Below are positions 30,665-39,448 of a DNA stretch of 64,000 nucleotides, in pieces. This stretch comes from an uncultured Gammaproteobacteria bacterium (GTDB taxonomy: Bacteria > Pseudomonadota > Gammaproteobacteria > Arenicellales > JAANXG01). Numbering within the stretch: the first letter of the stretch is position 1; each line of letters opens with the position of its first letter. The notes under the pieces were generated by a model. That model did no database searches. It was not told the DNA's origin and saw only the letters and a list, made by a program, of their open reading frames with translations. Made by a program: the position numbers and the translations under genes. The stretch is from assembly GCA_947259705.1 (NCBI GenBank), contig CAMYNL010000003.1, positions 74,568-138,567 of the forward strand, in the 5' to 3' direction.

Positions 30665-31405
30665 ATGAGTGCGGACCCAACTACCACCAACCAGTTGCAG
30701 GACTGGGCTTCATCGCCCTCTGGACGCTCTCTCATCGAGGCCGAGGCTGCGCAACTCGCCGCGGTTCTGCCGACCCTCTACGGTCCGAGCATAGTACAGC
30801 TCGGTGCCCCCGGGCTGCGCCGCTTTCTCGAGGCCAGCGAGGCCCCCACAAAGATTCTCGCCTGTCCCCGCGCCGGTCATGGTAACGAAAGCCTGGTGGC
30901 GGTCGCGCGGCCGGAGGCCCTGCCGTTCGACGCCCGTTCAGTCGGGCAGGTCCTGCTGCCGCACGTCCTGGAGTTCAGCGAAGATCCTCACCAGGTGCTG
31001 AGGGAGGTGTCAAGGGTGCTGGTCCCAGAGGGTCACGCCGTGATTCTTGGATTCAATCCATACAGCAGCTGGGGCGTGCGAAGGTTGTTCCAACGCCATT
31101 CCCGAGCGCCCTGGAACGGGCGATTCTATGGACTGTCCCGGGTCGAGGACTGGCTGTCGGTGCTGGGCTTCGAGACGGTGTCGGGACGTATGCTGTACTT
31201 CCGTCCACCGACGAACTCTGTGCGGCTGCGGTCGCGCCTGCGTTTTCTCGAGCAGGCCGGCGATCGCTGGTGGCCGATGTTTGCGGCGGTGTATCTGTTG
31301 GTGGCGCGCAAGCGGGAAGTGGGGATGACCGCAATCCGCCCGAGCTGGAAACGGAACGCGCACATCAAACCCGGCCTCGTGGAGCCGGTAGCTCGCAATG
31401 GCTGA
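30665..31405 (+). CDS. SAM-dependent methyltransferase (degenerate class I)
   Basis: 246 aa from ATG 30665 ([14 protein letters not shown]). Motifs II-IV are visible ('[18 protein letters not shown]', '[16 protein letters not shown]'), but the usual Gly-rich motif I is reduced to 'IVQLGAPG'. This is the conserved methyltransferase found next to rnhA-dnaQ in gammaproteobacteria; its substrate is not established to my knowledge. Overlaps rnhA by 8 bp, suggesting one transcript methyltransferase-rnhA-dnaQ. Confidence 0.8.
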   Translation: MSADPTTTNQLQDWASSPSGRSLIEAEAAQLAAVLPTLYGPSIVQLGAPGLRRFLEASEAPTKILACPRAGHGNESLVAVARPEALPFDARSVGQVLLPHVLEFSEDPHQVLREVSRVLVPEGHAVILGFNPYSSWGVRRLFQRHSRAPWNGRFYGLSRVEDWLSVLGFETVSGRMLYFRPPTNSVRLRSRLRFLEQAGDRWWPMFAAVYLLVARKREVGMTAIRPSWKRNAHIKPGLVEPVARNG

Positions 31406-31853
31406 TCTGCCGAAGGTGGAGATCTATACTGACGGTTCCTGCCACGGCAATCCGGGGCCCGGCGGTTGGGGTGCCGTGTTGCGGATGGGCCGGCGTGAGA
31501 AGGAATTGAGCGGTGCGGAAACGGCTACGACCAACAACCGGATGGAACTTACCGCGGCGATCCGGGCCCTGCAGGCACTGCGGCGGCCATGCCTGGTACA
31601 GCTTTACACGGATTCCCGCTACCTCAGGCAGGGTATTACCGAGTGGTTGGCGCAGTGGAAGCGGCGGGGATGGCGCACTGCGGGAAGAAAACCGGTCAAA
31701 AACGTGGATCTATGGCAGCAGCTCGAAGATGCGGCCGCATCGCACCGGATCGACTGGCATTGGATAAAGGGCCATTCCGGACACCCGGAAAACGAGCGGG
31801 CAGACCGACTGGCGAACGAGGCGATCAAGAACAACAGCGAGGGGCCGGAATGA
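31398..31853 (+). CDS. rnhA: Ribonuclease HI
   Basis: 151 aa; cuts RNA in RNA-DNA hybrids. Catalytic acidic set present: Asp in '[17 protein letters not shown]', Glu in 'NRMELTAAI', Asp in 'YTDSRYL' and the last Asp in '[12 protein letters not shown]', with the proton-shuttle His. Length as in E. coli (155). Overlaps dnaQ by 4 bp (ATGA) on its 3' side. Confidence 0.97.
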   Translation: MADLPKVEIYTDGSCHGNPGPGGWGAVLRMGRREKELSGAETATTNNRMELTAAIRALQALRRPCLVQLYTDSRYLRQGITEWLAQWKRRGWRTAGRKPVKNVDLWQQLEDAAASHRIDWHWIKGHSGHPENERADRLANEAIKNNSEGPE

Positions 31854-32569
31854 GCGTAAGGCAAATCGTTCTCGATACGGAAACTACCGGGCTGGATACC
31901 GCGGAAGGCCACAGGATCATCGAAATCGGCTGCATCGAACTCATGAACCGACGCCCGAGCGGCAACAATTTCCACCAGTACCTGTGCCCGGATCGCGAAA
32001 TCGATGAAGGGGCGTTGGCAGTGCACGGTATCAGCAGTGAATTCCTGGCCGACAAGCCGCGGTTCAAGGACGTCGTGCACGACTTCCTCGGGTACGTGAA
32101 AGGCGCGGAACTTGTCATCCATAACGCCGCGTTCGATGTCGGGTTCCTGGACTACGAACTCCAGCTGTCCGGGAATAATTTCGGCTGCATCAACGATTTT
32201 TGCGCAGTGCTTGACACCCTCGCGCTGGCACGTCAGAAACACCCCGGTCAGCGTAACGATCTGGATGCGCTGTGTCGCCGTTACGAGATAGACAACTCGC
32301 AGCGCAGCCTGCACGGCGCGTTGCTGGACGCCGAGATCCTGGCGGATGTCTATCTCGCCATGTCGGGCGGCCAGACGCGCCTGTTGCTGGACGAAGGTGA
32401 GCCGAACCCGGAAACTGCGGCGACTGGTGCCACCCGCGAACGCCGCGCAGGCATGGTATTGAAGGTGATCCGCCCCAGTGAAGACGAGCTCGACCAGCAC
32501 CGTGCCTGGCTGGAGCGCCTGGAACGCGAGAGCGGGAAATGCCTGTGGCACCAGCTTGAGGACGCGTGA
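31850..32569 (+). CDS. dnaQ: DNA polymerase III epsilon subunit
   Basis: 239 aa; 3'-5' proofreading exonuclease. ExoI '[10 protein letters not shown]', ExoII around '[14 protein letters not shown]', and ExoIII-epsilon '[19 protein letters not shown]' are present, containing the DEDDh residues. The C-terminal tail (about 190-239), which tethers epsilon to the polymerase alpha subunit, is present. Starts inside the rnhA stop. Ends convergently with the antiporter cluster. Confidence 0.96.
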   Translation: MSVRQIVLDTETTGLDTAEGHRIIEIGCIELMNRRPSGNNFHQYLCPDREIDEGALAVHGISSEFLADKPRFKDVVHDFLGYVKGAELVIHNAAFDVGFLDYELQLSGNNFGCINDFCAVLDTLALARQKHPGQRNDLDALCRRYEIDNSQRSLHGALLDAEILADVYLAMSGGQTRLLLDEGEPNPETAATGATRERRAGMVLKVIRPSEDELDQHRAWLERLERESGKCLWHQLEDA

Positions 32570-32585
32570 AACGTGCCGCGGGCAG

Positions 32586-32599
32586 ACCAGGCGCCTGGT
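32586..32599. terminator. Palindrome between convergent dnaQ and antiporter genes
   Basis: ACCAGGCGCCTGGT is a perfect 14-bp palindrome in the 34-bp gap between converging genes. No T-tract flanks it, so terminator function is only a guess. Confidence 0.3.
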
Positions 32600-32603
32600 T
32601 GCG

Positions 32604-34295
32604 TCAGGCCAGGCTGTAGATCACCATCACCAGCAGGCAGAGCATCACCAGCAGGGTGACCGCCCCGGTCGTGCGCGACCGGGTCAATACGCCATCCGGG
32701 CCGAGTATTCTGTCGGTCAGTGTCAGGACCCGCTCCACCTGAATCAGCGCCAGTTCCATTAGCACGCGCGAGACGCCCCACCCCAGGTCGACCACCGCAC
32801 CCAGTGCGTGAGGGACTGCCCGGCGATAGAACCAGTCGAAATCCAGATTTGTGGACCGCAGCTCCGGTGGATAAACGCCGCTGCGCATCATCATGGTGAA
32901 CGCCATCACCGAGAACAGCACCAGCTGCAGCTGAGTGATGAAGTGGGTGACGGTGTAGGGCGCGAAATCCACCGGGTAGGGCAGCAGTGCGTAGAGCGGC
33001 TGTGGGTAGATACCGATGACTATACATAACAGGGCCGTGGCGCCCATGGCGATCAGCATGTTGGTCGGCGCCTCGCGACAGCGCATACCGCTGTCATGGC
33101 CGAAGAAGGAGAAATAGGGAATCTTGATGCCGGAATGATGCAGCACACCGGCCGAAGCGAATATCAGAACCAGCCAGGCGAACCAGTGGTGCTCGGCAGC
33201 GGCGGCGGTGATAATCATCGATTTCGATACGAAGCCGCTGAGCAGCGGGACTGAGGAAATGGAGGCGGCACCGACGATGCAGAATCCCGTCGTCCAGGGC
33301 ATGGATTTATAGAGGCCGCCGAGCTCGGACGCCTTAATGGTGCCGACCCGATACAGCACCGCGCCCATGGACATGAACAGCAGCGCCTTGTAGAGGATGT
33401 GAGCGAAGGCGTGGGCGGCGGTGCCGTTGAGCGCCAACTCGGTACCCACGCCGATTCCGACCACCATGAAACCCAGCTGGTTGTTGAGGCTGTAAGCGAG
33501 CACCCTGCGCAGGTCGTTTTCGATGACCGCATAAAAGATCGGAAACGCCGTCATGGTGGCGCCGATGGTGACGAGAATCTCTTCACCGGCATATCCCCGC
33601 GCCAGCGCGTAGACCGCCAGTTTGGTGGTGAACGCGGACAATACCACCGTTCCGGTGACAGTGGCTTCGGGATAAGCGTCCTGCAGCCAGTTGTGCAGCA
33701 GCGGGAAGGCGCATTTAATGCCGAATGCGATGAATATCAGATTGGTCGCCGTACTTCCCAGGCCGAGGTGGGAGAACTCGATCGTGCCGTTCTGGTGGAA
33801 GTACAGGACTATTCCGGCGAGCAGAATCACCCCCGAGCCGACCTGTATGATCAGGTAGCGCATCCCCGCGCGAAACGCCCGATCGGTGCCCCGGGCCCAG
33901 ATGAGAAAAACGGACGATACCGCGGTGATTTCCCAATACACGAACAGTGTGATGAGATCGCCCGCCAGCAGCGCACCGATAGCGGCCCCTGCATAGATCA
34001 GAGCAGCGATGTGCTGGAGCAGGTCGCGAACATGCAGCGCATAAACCATGCTGAGAAACGCCGCCAGATGGAAGATGATCCCGAATACAAAACTGAGCCG
34101 GTCTATCCGCAGGGTGGTCAGGGTCAGCCCGAACAGCTCGATATGTCCGCTCTCCCCGGATGGCAGCATACACAGCTGCAGCAGGCCCAGTGCCGGCACC
34201 GCCAGCAGCCAGGCCCCCCGCAACCGTCCCGGCAGCGCCGGCAGCAGCAATGCGCCGACGATCAGGATAAAGGCCGGATTGAGACCCTCAAGCAT
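32604..34295 (-). CDS. Third MrpD/NuoN-like antiporter subunit
   Basis: 563-aa, about 14-helix inner-membrane protein of the proton-conducting antiporter/complex I family. The key Glu is in 'LITLFVYWEITAVSSVF' (about residue 125) and Lys in 'GIKCAFPLLHNWLQDAYPEA'; a second Lys is in 'FTTKLAVYALARG'. The usual APTP-type motif of NuoL/MrpA is replaced by 'ATVTGTVVLSAF'. ATG 34295 follows AGGA; the longer frame upstream overlaps the 90-aa gene and is not used. Last gene of the minus-strand Mrp-like cluster; overlaps the 90-aa gene by 8 bp. Confidence 0.88.
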   Translation of the reverse strand: MLEGLNPAFILIVGALLLPALPGRLRGAWLLAVPALGLLQLCMLPSGESGHIELFGLTLTTLRIDRLSFVFGIIFHLAAFLSMVYALHVRDLLQHIAALIYAGAAIGALLAGDLITLFVYWEITAVSSVFLIWARGTDRAFRAGMRYLIIQVGSGVILLAGIVLYFHQNGTIEFSHLGLGSTATNLIFIAFGIKCAFPLLHNWLQDAYPEATVTGTVVLSAFTTKLAVYALARGYAGEEILVTIGATMTAFPIFYAVIENDLRRVLAYSLNNQLGFMVVGIGVGTELALNGTAAHAFAHILYKALLFMSMGAVLYRVGTIKASELGGLYKSMPWTTGFCIVGAASISSVPLLSGFVSKSMIITAAAAEHHWFAWLVLIFASAGVLHHSGIKIPYFSFFGHDSGMRCREAPTNMLIAMGATALLCIVIGIYPQPLYALLPYPVDFAPYTVTHFITQLQLVLFSVMAFTMMMRSGVYPPELRSTNLDFDWFYRRAVPHALGAVVDLGWGVSRVLMELALIQVERVLTLTDRILGPDGVLTRSRTTGAVTLLVMLCLLVMVIYSLA

Positions 34296-34560
34296 CGTAG
34301 TAGTCCTCTCGCTGCTTGACGATCTTGCGGAAACCCTTGGCAAGGAAAATCAGACCGACACAGGACAGGAAGCCGTAGATGCCGTAAAAACCGACCCAGT
34401 TCTCGAAGCCGAAGTGGACATGCTTATGGTAGAGAAAGTCGGTTGCAAACAGACCCCCACACACCGTATAGAGCGCGTAAACCAGCTTGTCCACATTCCG
34501 CCGGTCGTCCAGCCAATACGTCTTGCGCGGGTCCGGGTTCTCTTGGTTCCTGTTAGCCAT
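34288..34560 (-). CDS. Small two-helix membrane protein in antiporter cluster
   Basis: 90 aa. A charged N-terminus (MANRNQENPDPRKTYW) is followed by two hydrophobic segments (about 27-42 and 54-74) and a basic/Tyr-rich tail. I do not recognise a named family. It lies 3 bp after one antiporter subunit and overlaps the next by 8 bp, so it is translated with them and is probably an accessory subunit. The His-Lys-His in the loop ('YHKHVHFG') could bind metal or protons, but that is speculation. Confidence 0.75.
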   Translation of the reverse strand: MANRNQENPDPRKTYWLDDRRNVDKLVYALYTVCGGLFATDFLYHKHVHFGFENWVGFYGIYGFLSCVGLIFLAKGFRKIVKQREDYYDA

Positions 34561-34563
34561 GAC

Positions 34564-36006
34564 TCATTGACCGGTGATCGGCAGCAGCAGTTGATAGATG
34601 GGATCGGCGTAAAAAAATAGCAGCACGGAGCCGGCTGCGGTCAGGCACAACGGCACCACGCAGGCCAGCGGAGCCTCCCGCACCCCGGGTGATGCCGGCT
34701 CTCCCGAGCCGGCGAAAAAGAAGCCCCGCACCGGTATCGGTATCAGGTAGGCGATATTGAGCAGCGAGCTCACCATCAGCACGGCTATCATGACCTGCTG
34801 GCCGGCGTCAGCTGCCCCAAGCATCAGGTACCACTTGCTCCACGAGCCGCCCAGCGGCGGCAGTCCAATGATGCTGAGCGCGGCAATGAAGAACGCCGCG
34901 TAGGTGAAGGGCATCGTCCGCCCCAATCCGTCCATGTCGTTGATCTCGGTCTTGTGCGTGGCCACGTAGATGGCGCCGGCGCAGAAGAACAAAGTGATCT
35001 TGCCCATGGCGTGCATGGCGATCTGCAGTGCGCCGCCCATCACGCCCATCGCCGTGGCCAGGGTCGCACCCAGCGTCACGTAAGCGAGCTGGCTGACCGT
35101 GGAGTAGGCGAGCCGTGCCTTGAGGTTGTTCTTCCTCAGCGCGATGAGAGATGCCGCCAGCAGGCTGAAGGCGGCAATCCACATCATCGCAGAGGTGGCG
35201 TCGGTCTCCCGTAGTAGGTCGATTCCGAATATGTAGATGGTGACCTTGAGTATCGTAAACACGCCGGCCTTGACAACGGCCACTGCGTGCAACAGGGCGC
35301 TGACGGGGGTCGGGGCCACCATGGCCGCCGGCAGCCAGCGGTGAAACGGCATCAGGGCGGCCTTGCCGATTCCGAAGAAATACAGCGCCAGCAGCCAGGG
35401 CAACAGGGAATCATCGATCTTTCCGCGCAGTATCCCTCCGGCGGTGAAATCCAGCGTGCCGGCAGCGGACCAGGTCCAGATCAGCGCCACCAGCAGAAAT
35501 CCAATGGAGGTGGAAAGGAGCAGTCCGAGATAGGTTCGCCCGCCCTGCCGGGCTTCCTCGTTGCCTTTGTGGGTGACCAGAGGATAGGTGGCCAGTGTCA
35601 GTGCTTCGTAGAACACGAACAGCGTGAACATGTTGGCCGCGAACGCTACCCCCATCGTGGCGGCGATGGACACCGCGAAGCAGACATAGAACCGGGTCTG
35701 GTTGGACTCGTTGTTACCGCGCATGTAACCGATCGAATACACTGACGTGAGAATCCACAGACCCGATGCGACCAGTGCAAAAAGCAGCCCCAGGGGTTCC
35801 GCGGCGAGCGCCAGCGACAAGCCGGGCAGGGTCTCTACCAGCACTACGGGCTCCCGCGTGAGCTCTTCGCGCAGGACGAGTGCGGCGACTAATCCGAACA
35901 ACAGCACCGCGGTGACCAGGGTTGCCGTTTCCCTGAGGTTAGGGCGGCGTCCGCAAACGGCGATGGCCACGGCCCCCGCCAGGGGGGTGAACAGCGCTAA
36001 CTGCAT
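34564..36006 (-). CDS. MrpA N-terminal/NuoL-like antiporter subunit
   Basis: 480 aa, about 14 helices. 'LFVFYEALTLATYPLVTHKG' carries the TM5 Glu, and 'APTPVSALLHAVAVVKAGVF' is the NuoL/MrpA-type signature with His and Lys on the proton path. It therefore resembles the N-terminal part of MrpA, whose C-terminal part is fused to MnhB elsewhere in this cluster. ATG 36006 (MQLALFTPLAG) lies 14 bp after the previous stop. Confidence 0.88.
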   Translation of the reverse strand: MQLALFTPLAGAVAIAVCGRRPNLRETATLVTAVLLFGLVAALVLREELTREPVVLVETLPGLSLALAAEPLGLLFALVASGLWILTSVYSIGYMRGNNESNQTRFYVCFAVSIAATMGVAFAANMFTLFVFYEALTLATYPLVTHKGNEEARQGGRTYLGLLLSTSIGFLLVALIWTWSAAGTLDFTAGGILRGKIDDSLLPWLLALYFFGIGKAALMPFHRWLPAAMVAPTPVSALLHAVAVVKAGVFTILKVTIYIFGIDLLRETDATSAMMWIAAFSLLAASLIALRKNNLKARLAYSTVSQLAYVTLGATLATAMGVMGGALQIAMHAMGKITLFFCAGAIYVATHKTEINDMDGLGRTMPFTYAAFFIAALSIIGLPPLGGSWSKWYLMLGAADAGQQVMIAVLMVSSLLNIAYLIPIPVRGFFFAGSGEPASPGVREAPLACVVPLCLTAAGSVLLFFYADPIYQLLLPITGQ

Positions 36007-36020
36007 GATGGCCCCCGCGG

Positions 36021-37499
36021 TCACGGCGCGGCCCCGAAAAGCAGCTCTGCCGCCCGCCCGGCCACGCCGGTGGTGAGCGAGGCATCGACGCCAAAATAAT
36101 AGTTTGCCGCGATCATCAGCCAAGTGGGTACCAGCAGCGACAGCGGGGCCTCGGCCACCTCCGCGCAGCTCTCACGGTGGCGAAAGTAGGCGACTTCGAC
36201 CACCCGCCACACATAGGCGACAGCCAACAGCGAGGTGATTACCACCAGCGCCGCCAGCCACATCCAGCCCCGTTCGAGAGCGGCGAGGATGAGGTACCAC
36301 TTGCTGATGAAACCAACCGTCAAAGGCACGCCGATCAGGCTCAGGCCGCCGGCCACGAAGGCCGCCATGGTCCAGGGCATGCAGCGGGCCAGACCAGCCA
36401 TGCTCGCCAACTGCGTGGTGCCGATCCGGTAAACAACGCAGCCCATGGCCATGAACAGTGCCGACTTGATCAGCGCATGGTTGAACAGGTGTAGTACGGT
36501 GGCGGTGAGACCGGTCACGCTTGCAAGCGATATACCAAGCAGCATGTAGCCTATCTGGGCCACGCTCGAGTAGGCCAGCAGCTTCTTGGCGGTGGTCTGA
36601 TAAATGGCGGCGACGGACATGGAGATAATACCGACCGCCGCCAGCGGCAACAATATCTTGTCGAGGAGGTACTGTTCAAACGACAGCCCCGGACCGAACA
36701 GGGAGAACAGGAACCGTAGCAGGAGGTATACCGCGACCTTGGTGGCGGTGCCGGCAAGCAAGGCGGTCACCGCGGACGGCGCGTAGGCGTAGGCGTTCGG
36801 CAGCCACATATGCAGCGGGAAAGCCGCCGCCTTGATACCGATGCCGATTACTAGGAAGGAGAATGCCACCGCCACGGTACGCGTCTGGGCTACGGGGGGC
36901 AGGTGGGCGGCGAGATCGACGATGTTCAGGGTGCCCGTCATCATGTACAGCAACGCAATGCCGATCAATATGAACGTGGCGCCGATCGTGCCCAGCACCA
37001 GGTAATGAAACGCCGCCGAAAGCGCGCGGCGGTCGGGGTGGAGACTGATCAGCAGATAGGTGGCGAGGGAGGATATCTCAAGAAACACGAACACGTTGAA
37101 GGCGTCACCGGTGGCCGTCATGCCGAGCAGGCCGGTCAGACAAAGCAGCCAGCCGGTGTAAAAGATGTTGATCCGCCTGTTGTTGATCTCCCGTTGCACG
37201 CTGGCACGGGCAAACAGGAGGACCACCGCGCTGACTCCTGAAACTATCAGCAACACAAATGCATTGACGTGGTCGATCCGGTATTCGATTCCCCATGGCG
37301 CCGCCCAGCCACCGAGTTGGTAGATGATGGGCCCCGCCCGACGCACTTCAACCAGCAGGGCCACCGCGATCGCGAGGGTGATCCAGCTCACCGACGCGGC
37401 CAATGCCCAGTTGGCGGAAGGCCGTCGCAGCAACAGACAAACCGGGCCGGCAAGCAGGGGGACCACCACCTGCAGTACGGGTAGGTGCTCGCTAATCAC
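36021..37499 (-). CDS. Na+/H+ antiporter subunit D (MrpD/MnhD-like)
   Basis: 492 aa, about 14 helices. TM5 Glu in 'FNVFVFLEISSLATYLL', Lys in 'GIKAAAFPLHMWLPNAYAYAPSAVTALLAG' (read in parts), second Lys in 'ATKVAVYLLLRF'. The best match to classical MrpD among the three antiporter-like subunits. GTG start overlaps mrpC by 8 bp. Order C-D is conserved in all Mrp clusters. Confidence 0.92.
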   Translation of the reverse strand: MISEHLPVLQVVVPLLAGPVCLLLRRPSANWALAASVSWITLAIAVALLVEVRRAGPIIYQLGGWAAPWGIEYRIDHVNAFVLLIVSGVSAVVLLFARASVQREINNRRINIFYTGWLLCLTGLLGMTATGDAFNVFVFLEISSLATYLLISLHPDRRALSAAFHYLVLGTIGATFILIGIALLYMMTGTLNIVDLAAHLPPVAQTRTVAVAFSFLVIGIGIKAAAFPLHMWLPNAYAYAPSAVTALLAGTATKVAVYLLLRFLFSLFGPGLSFEQYLLDKILLPLAAVGIISMSVAAIYQTTAKKLLAYSSVAQIGYMLLGISLASVTGLTATVLHLFNHALIKSALFMAMGCVVYRIGTTQLASMAGLARCMPWTMAAFVAGGLSLIGVPLTVGFISKWYLILAALERGWMWLAALVVITSLLAVAYVWRVVEVAYFRHRESCAEVAEAPLSLLVPTWLMIAANYYFGVDASLTTGVAGRAAELLFGAAP

Positions 37500-37851
37500 T
37501 ATTGCTTTGGTCCTGCTCCGCGATGTCCGCCTCTTCGATGGACCCGTACGCGGAATAGATCCTCACTGCCAGCGCCAGCCCCACGGCGGTGGTGGCGACG
37601 CCCACGACTATGGCGGTGAGTATCAATACGTGGGGAAGCGGATTGGAATAGTTGACCACGCCTTCAACGAGGATCGGCGCGGTCCCGCCGGCCCGTTTGC
37701 CCATAGATATGTAGAGTATGAAGACCGAGGTTTGAAACAGGTTGAGGCCCACGATCTTCTTGATCAGGTTGCCGCTGGCAATCACCACGTAGAGGCCGAT
37801 CATCATCAGCAGCACCACCATCCAATAATTGAAATGCCCCAGAGCCTCCAT
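37492..37851 (-). CDS. mrpC: Na+/H+ antiporter subunit C (MrpC/MnhC, NuoK-like)
   Basis: 119 aa with three helices (about 8-25, 30-50, 72-95). 'GLYVVIASGNLIKKIVGLNLFQTSV' (read in parts) is the NuoK/MrpC core. The acidic C-terminal tail ('EEADIAEQDQSNSD') is longer than average. ATG 37851 directly abuts the upstream MnhB fusion stop. Confidence 0.93.
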   Translation of the reverse strand: MEALGHFNYWMVVLLMMIGLYVVIASGNLIKKIVGLNLFQTSVFILYISMGKRAGGTAPILVEGVVNYSNPLPHVLILTAIVVGVATTAVGLALAVRIYSAYGSIEEADIAEQDQSNSD

Positions 37852-38832
37852 TCAGGCGGTATCCCCCTTGTAGGCTGCGTAGGCATAGAAAAGACTGATC
37901 ATCGCCGCCGCGACCGTGATGCCGACGCCCAGTTCCACCAGGAATATTCCCAGGTGCTGGCCGCTTACGGGGTCCTCCGCCAGGACGTCATAGTCGAGGA
38001 AGCTTCCCCCCAACAGCAGGCTCACGACTCCGACACCCGCGTAGAGAAGCAGGCCGGATGCACAAAGTATCCTGATGACGCTGGGCGGTACCACCTTCCT
38101 GACGCTTTCCAGACCAAATACCAGGCCGTAGAGGATGAATCCGGCGGCGAAGATTACCCCGGCCTGAAAGCCGCCGCCCGGGCCATAGTCACCGTGAAAC
38201 TGTACGTACAACGCGAACAGCAGGATCATGGGCAACAGCAGTTTTGTCACTACCCGCAGTATCAGGTGGTGTGCCATCCCCGCGCCGGGCACCGGACCGT
38301 CCTCGCCGGCCCGGTATCGCCCCAGGCGGCCGGCGACGGCGACGGCCGCGGTGAAGATGACCGTTACCTCACCCAGCGTGTCGTAGCCACGATAGCTCGC
38401 CAGCACCGAGGTCACGATGTTCGGAATGCCGATCTCGCTGCCGGACTGCTCCAGGTAACGTGGCACCACGTAAGTGAGGGCGGGGACCAGCGGGTCGCCG
38501 AACATCGGCATATCGGCAGTTCCATACAGCAGCACCGCGCCCGTCACGCTTACCGCCGCGATCGCCGAGCCGTGACGGTGCCAGGAAATCTGTCGTTGGC
38601 GGCTGGTGGTCAACGCCAGGGCGCCGAGCATGAGGATCGTGGAGATGCCGGCACCGACCGCGGCCTCGGTAAAGGCTACGTCCACCGCGTCCAGCGCCAC
38701 GAACAAGGCCGCCGATAGCAGACTGTAAATGCCGAACAGCATCACGGCCGAGAAAAGTTTGTTGAGACCGGCAATGGCCAACCCGGTCACGGCCAGCAGG
38801 ACCAGCAGGGAGATATCGATGACGTACTCTAT
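37852..38832 (-). CDS. Fusion of MbhD/MbhE-like (MrpA C-terminal) and MnhB domains; possible ATA start
   Basis: About 326 aa if started at ATA 38832, or 312 aa from GTG 38790. Domains: MbhD-like DUF4040 (about 1-85), a short MbhE-like part around 'NIVTSVLASYRGYDTLGE', then MnhB (about 180-326, 'HGDYGPGGGFQAGVIFAAG'). The extra 14 codons read IEYVIDISLLVLLA, completing a first helix typical of MbhD. AGGAG lies 8 bp before the ATA, which overlaps the mrpG stop (ATAG). No ATG or SD supports the GTG start. Acts as the membrane core between the small E/F/G subunits and C/D. Confidence 0.85.
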   Translation of the reverse strand: MEYVIDISLLVLLAVTGLAIAGLNKLFSAVMLFGIYSLLSAALFVALDAVDVAFTEAAVGAGISTILMLGALALTTSRQRQISWHRHGSAIAAVSVTGAVLLYGTADMPMFGDPLVPALTYVVPRYLEQSGSEIGIPNIVTSVLASYRGYDTLGEVTVIFTAAVAVAGRLGRYRAGEDGPVPGAGMAHHLILRVVTKLLLPMILLFALYVQFHGDYGPGGGFQAGVIFAAGFILYGLVFGLESVRKVVPPSVIRILCASGLLLYAGVGVVSLLLGGSFLDYDVLAEDPVSGQHLGIFLVELGVGITVAAAMISLFYAYAAYKGDTA

Positions 38833-39152
38833 GGCTCGATCTCCTTTGTGACGCGGAGCAGGGGCTTCAGATGGCCGTGCAGGGAAGACTTGGCCAGCGC
38901 ATGGCTGGCGGTAGGCCCGGTAAACAACATGAAAACCATGATCAGCAGCAGTTTCAGGCTGGGCTGGCTCCAGCCGGCCTGCAGCATTAGGCCGCTGATG
39001 ATCATTGTCGCGCCCAGGGTGTCAGGAATACTGGTGGCGTGCAGGCGGGTAAAAAAATCCGGCAGCCGCAGCAGGCCCACTCCCCCGGTGACGACAAAGA
39101 AACTGCCGCCCAGCAGCAGACACCAGCTGGCGCCATTGATGAAAGTCTCCAT
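38829..39152 (-). CDS. mrpG: Na+/H+ antiporter subunit G (MrpG/MnhG)
   Basis: 107 aa, three helices. 'GLLRLPDFFTRLHATSIPDTLGA' (read in parts) is the family signature; 'MVFMLFTGPTASHALAKSS' follows. Starts on the last base of mrpF (TGATG). Its TAG overlaps the proposed ATA start of the next gene. Confidence 0.94.
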   Translation of the reverse strand: METFINGASWCLLLGGSFFVVTGGVGLLRLPDFFTRLHATSIPDTLGATMIISGLMLQAGWSQPSLKLLLIMVFMLFTGPTASHALAKSSLHGHLKPLLRVTKEIEP

Positions 39153-39448
39153 CAGTCCACGTCCCGGTTGCTGTCGCGCACGGTACCGCCCAGGTCACCG
39201 TACTCGAAGAACTTCAGCACCGCAATGGTGCTGACGAAATTGATCAGGGCATAGACGAAGGCAATGTCCAGAAAGTCCGGGCGGCCGGATAGGAATCCCA
39301 TCACCGCGATGATGAGCACGGTCTTGGTCCCGAACGAATTGACCGCGAGTATACGGTCGTAGATGGTGGGCCCGCGTACGCCGCGCCACAAAACCAGGAA
39401 CATGGTAAAAAGGATGGCGAGAGTTGCCACAGTGAGCATGACGGTCAT
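39152..39448 (-). CDS. mrpF: Na+/H+ antiporter subunit F (MrpF/MnhF)
   Basis: 98 aa, three helices. 'RGVRGPTIYDRILAVNSFGTKTV' (read in parts, about 23-45) is diagnostic. 'FLDIAFVYALINFVSTIAVLKF' holds the acidic residue conserved in MrpF. Overlaps mrpE by 4 bp. Confidence 0.94.
   Translation of the reverse strand: MTVMLTVATLAILFTMFLVLWRGVRGPTIYDRILAVNSFGTKTVLIIAVMGFLSGRPDFLDIAFVYALINFVSTIAVLKFFEYGDLGGTVRDSNRDVD

Noticed and set aside
37324-38718. 464-codon plus-strand frame across mrpD-mrpC-MnhB
   Set aside because: It spans three real minus-strand genes and is Gln/His/Arg-rich, typical of antisense frames in GC-rich DNA.
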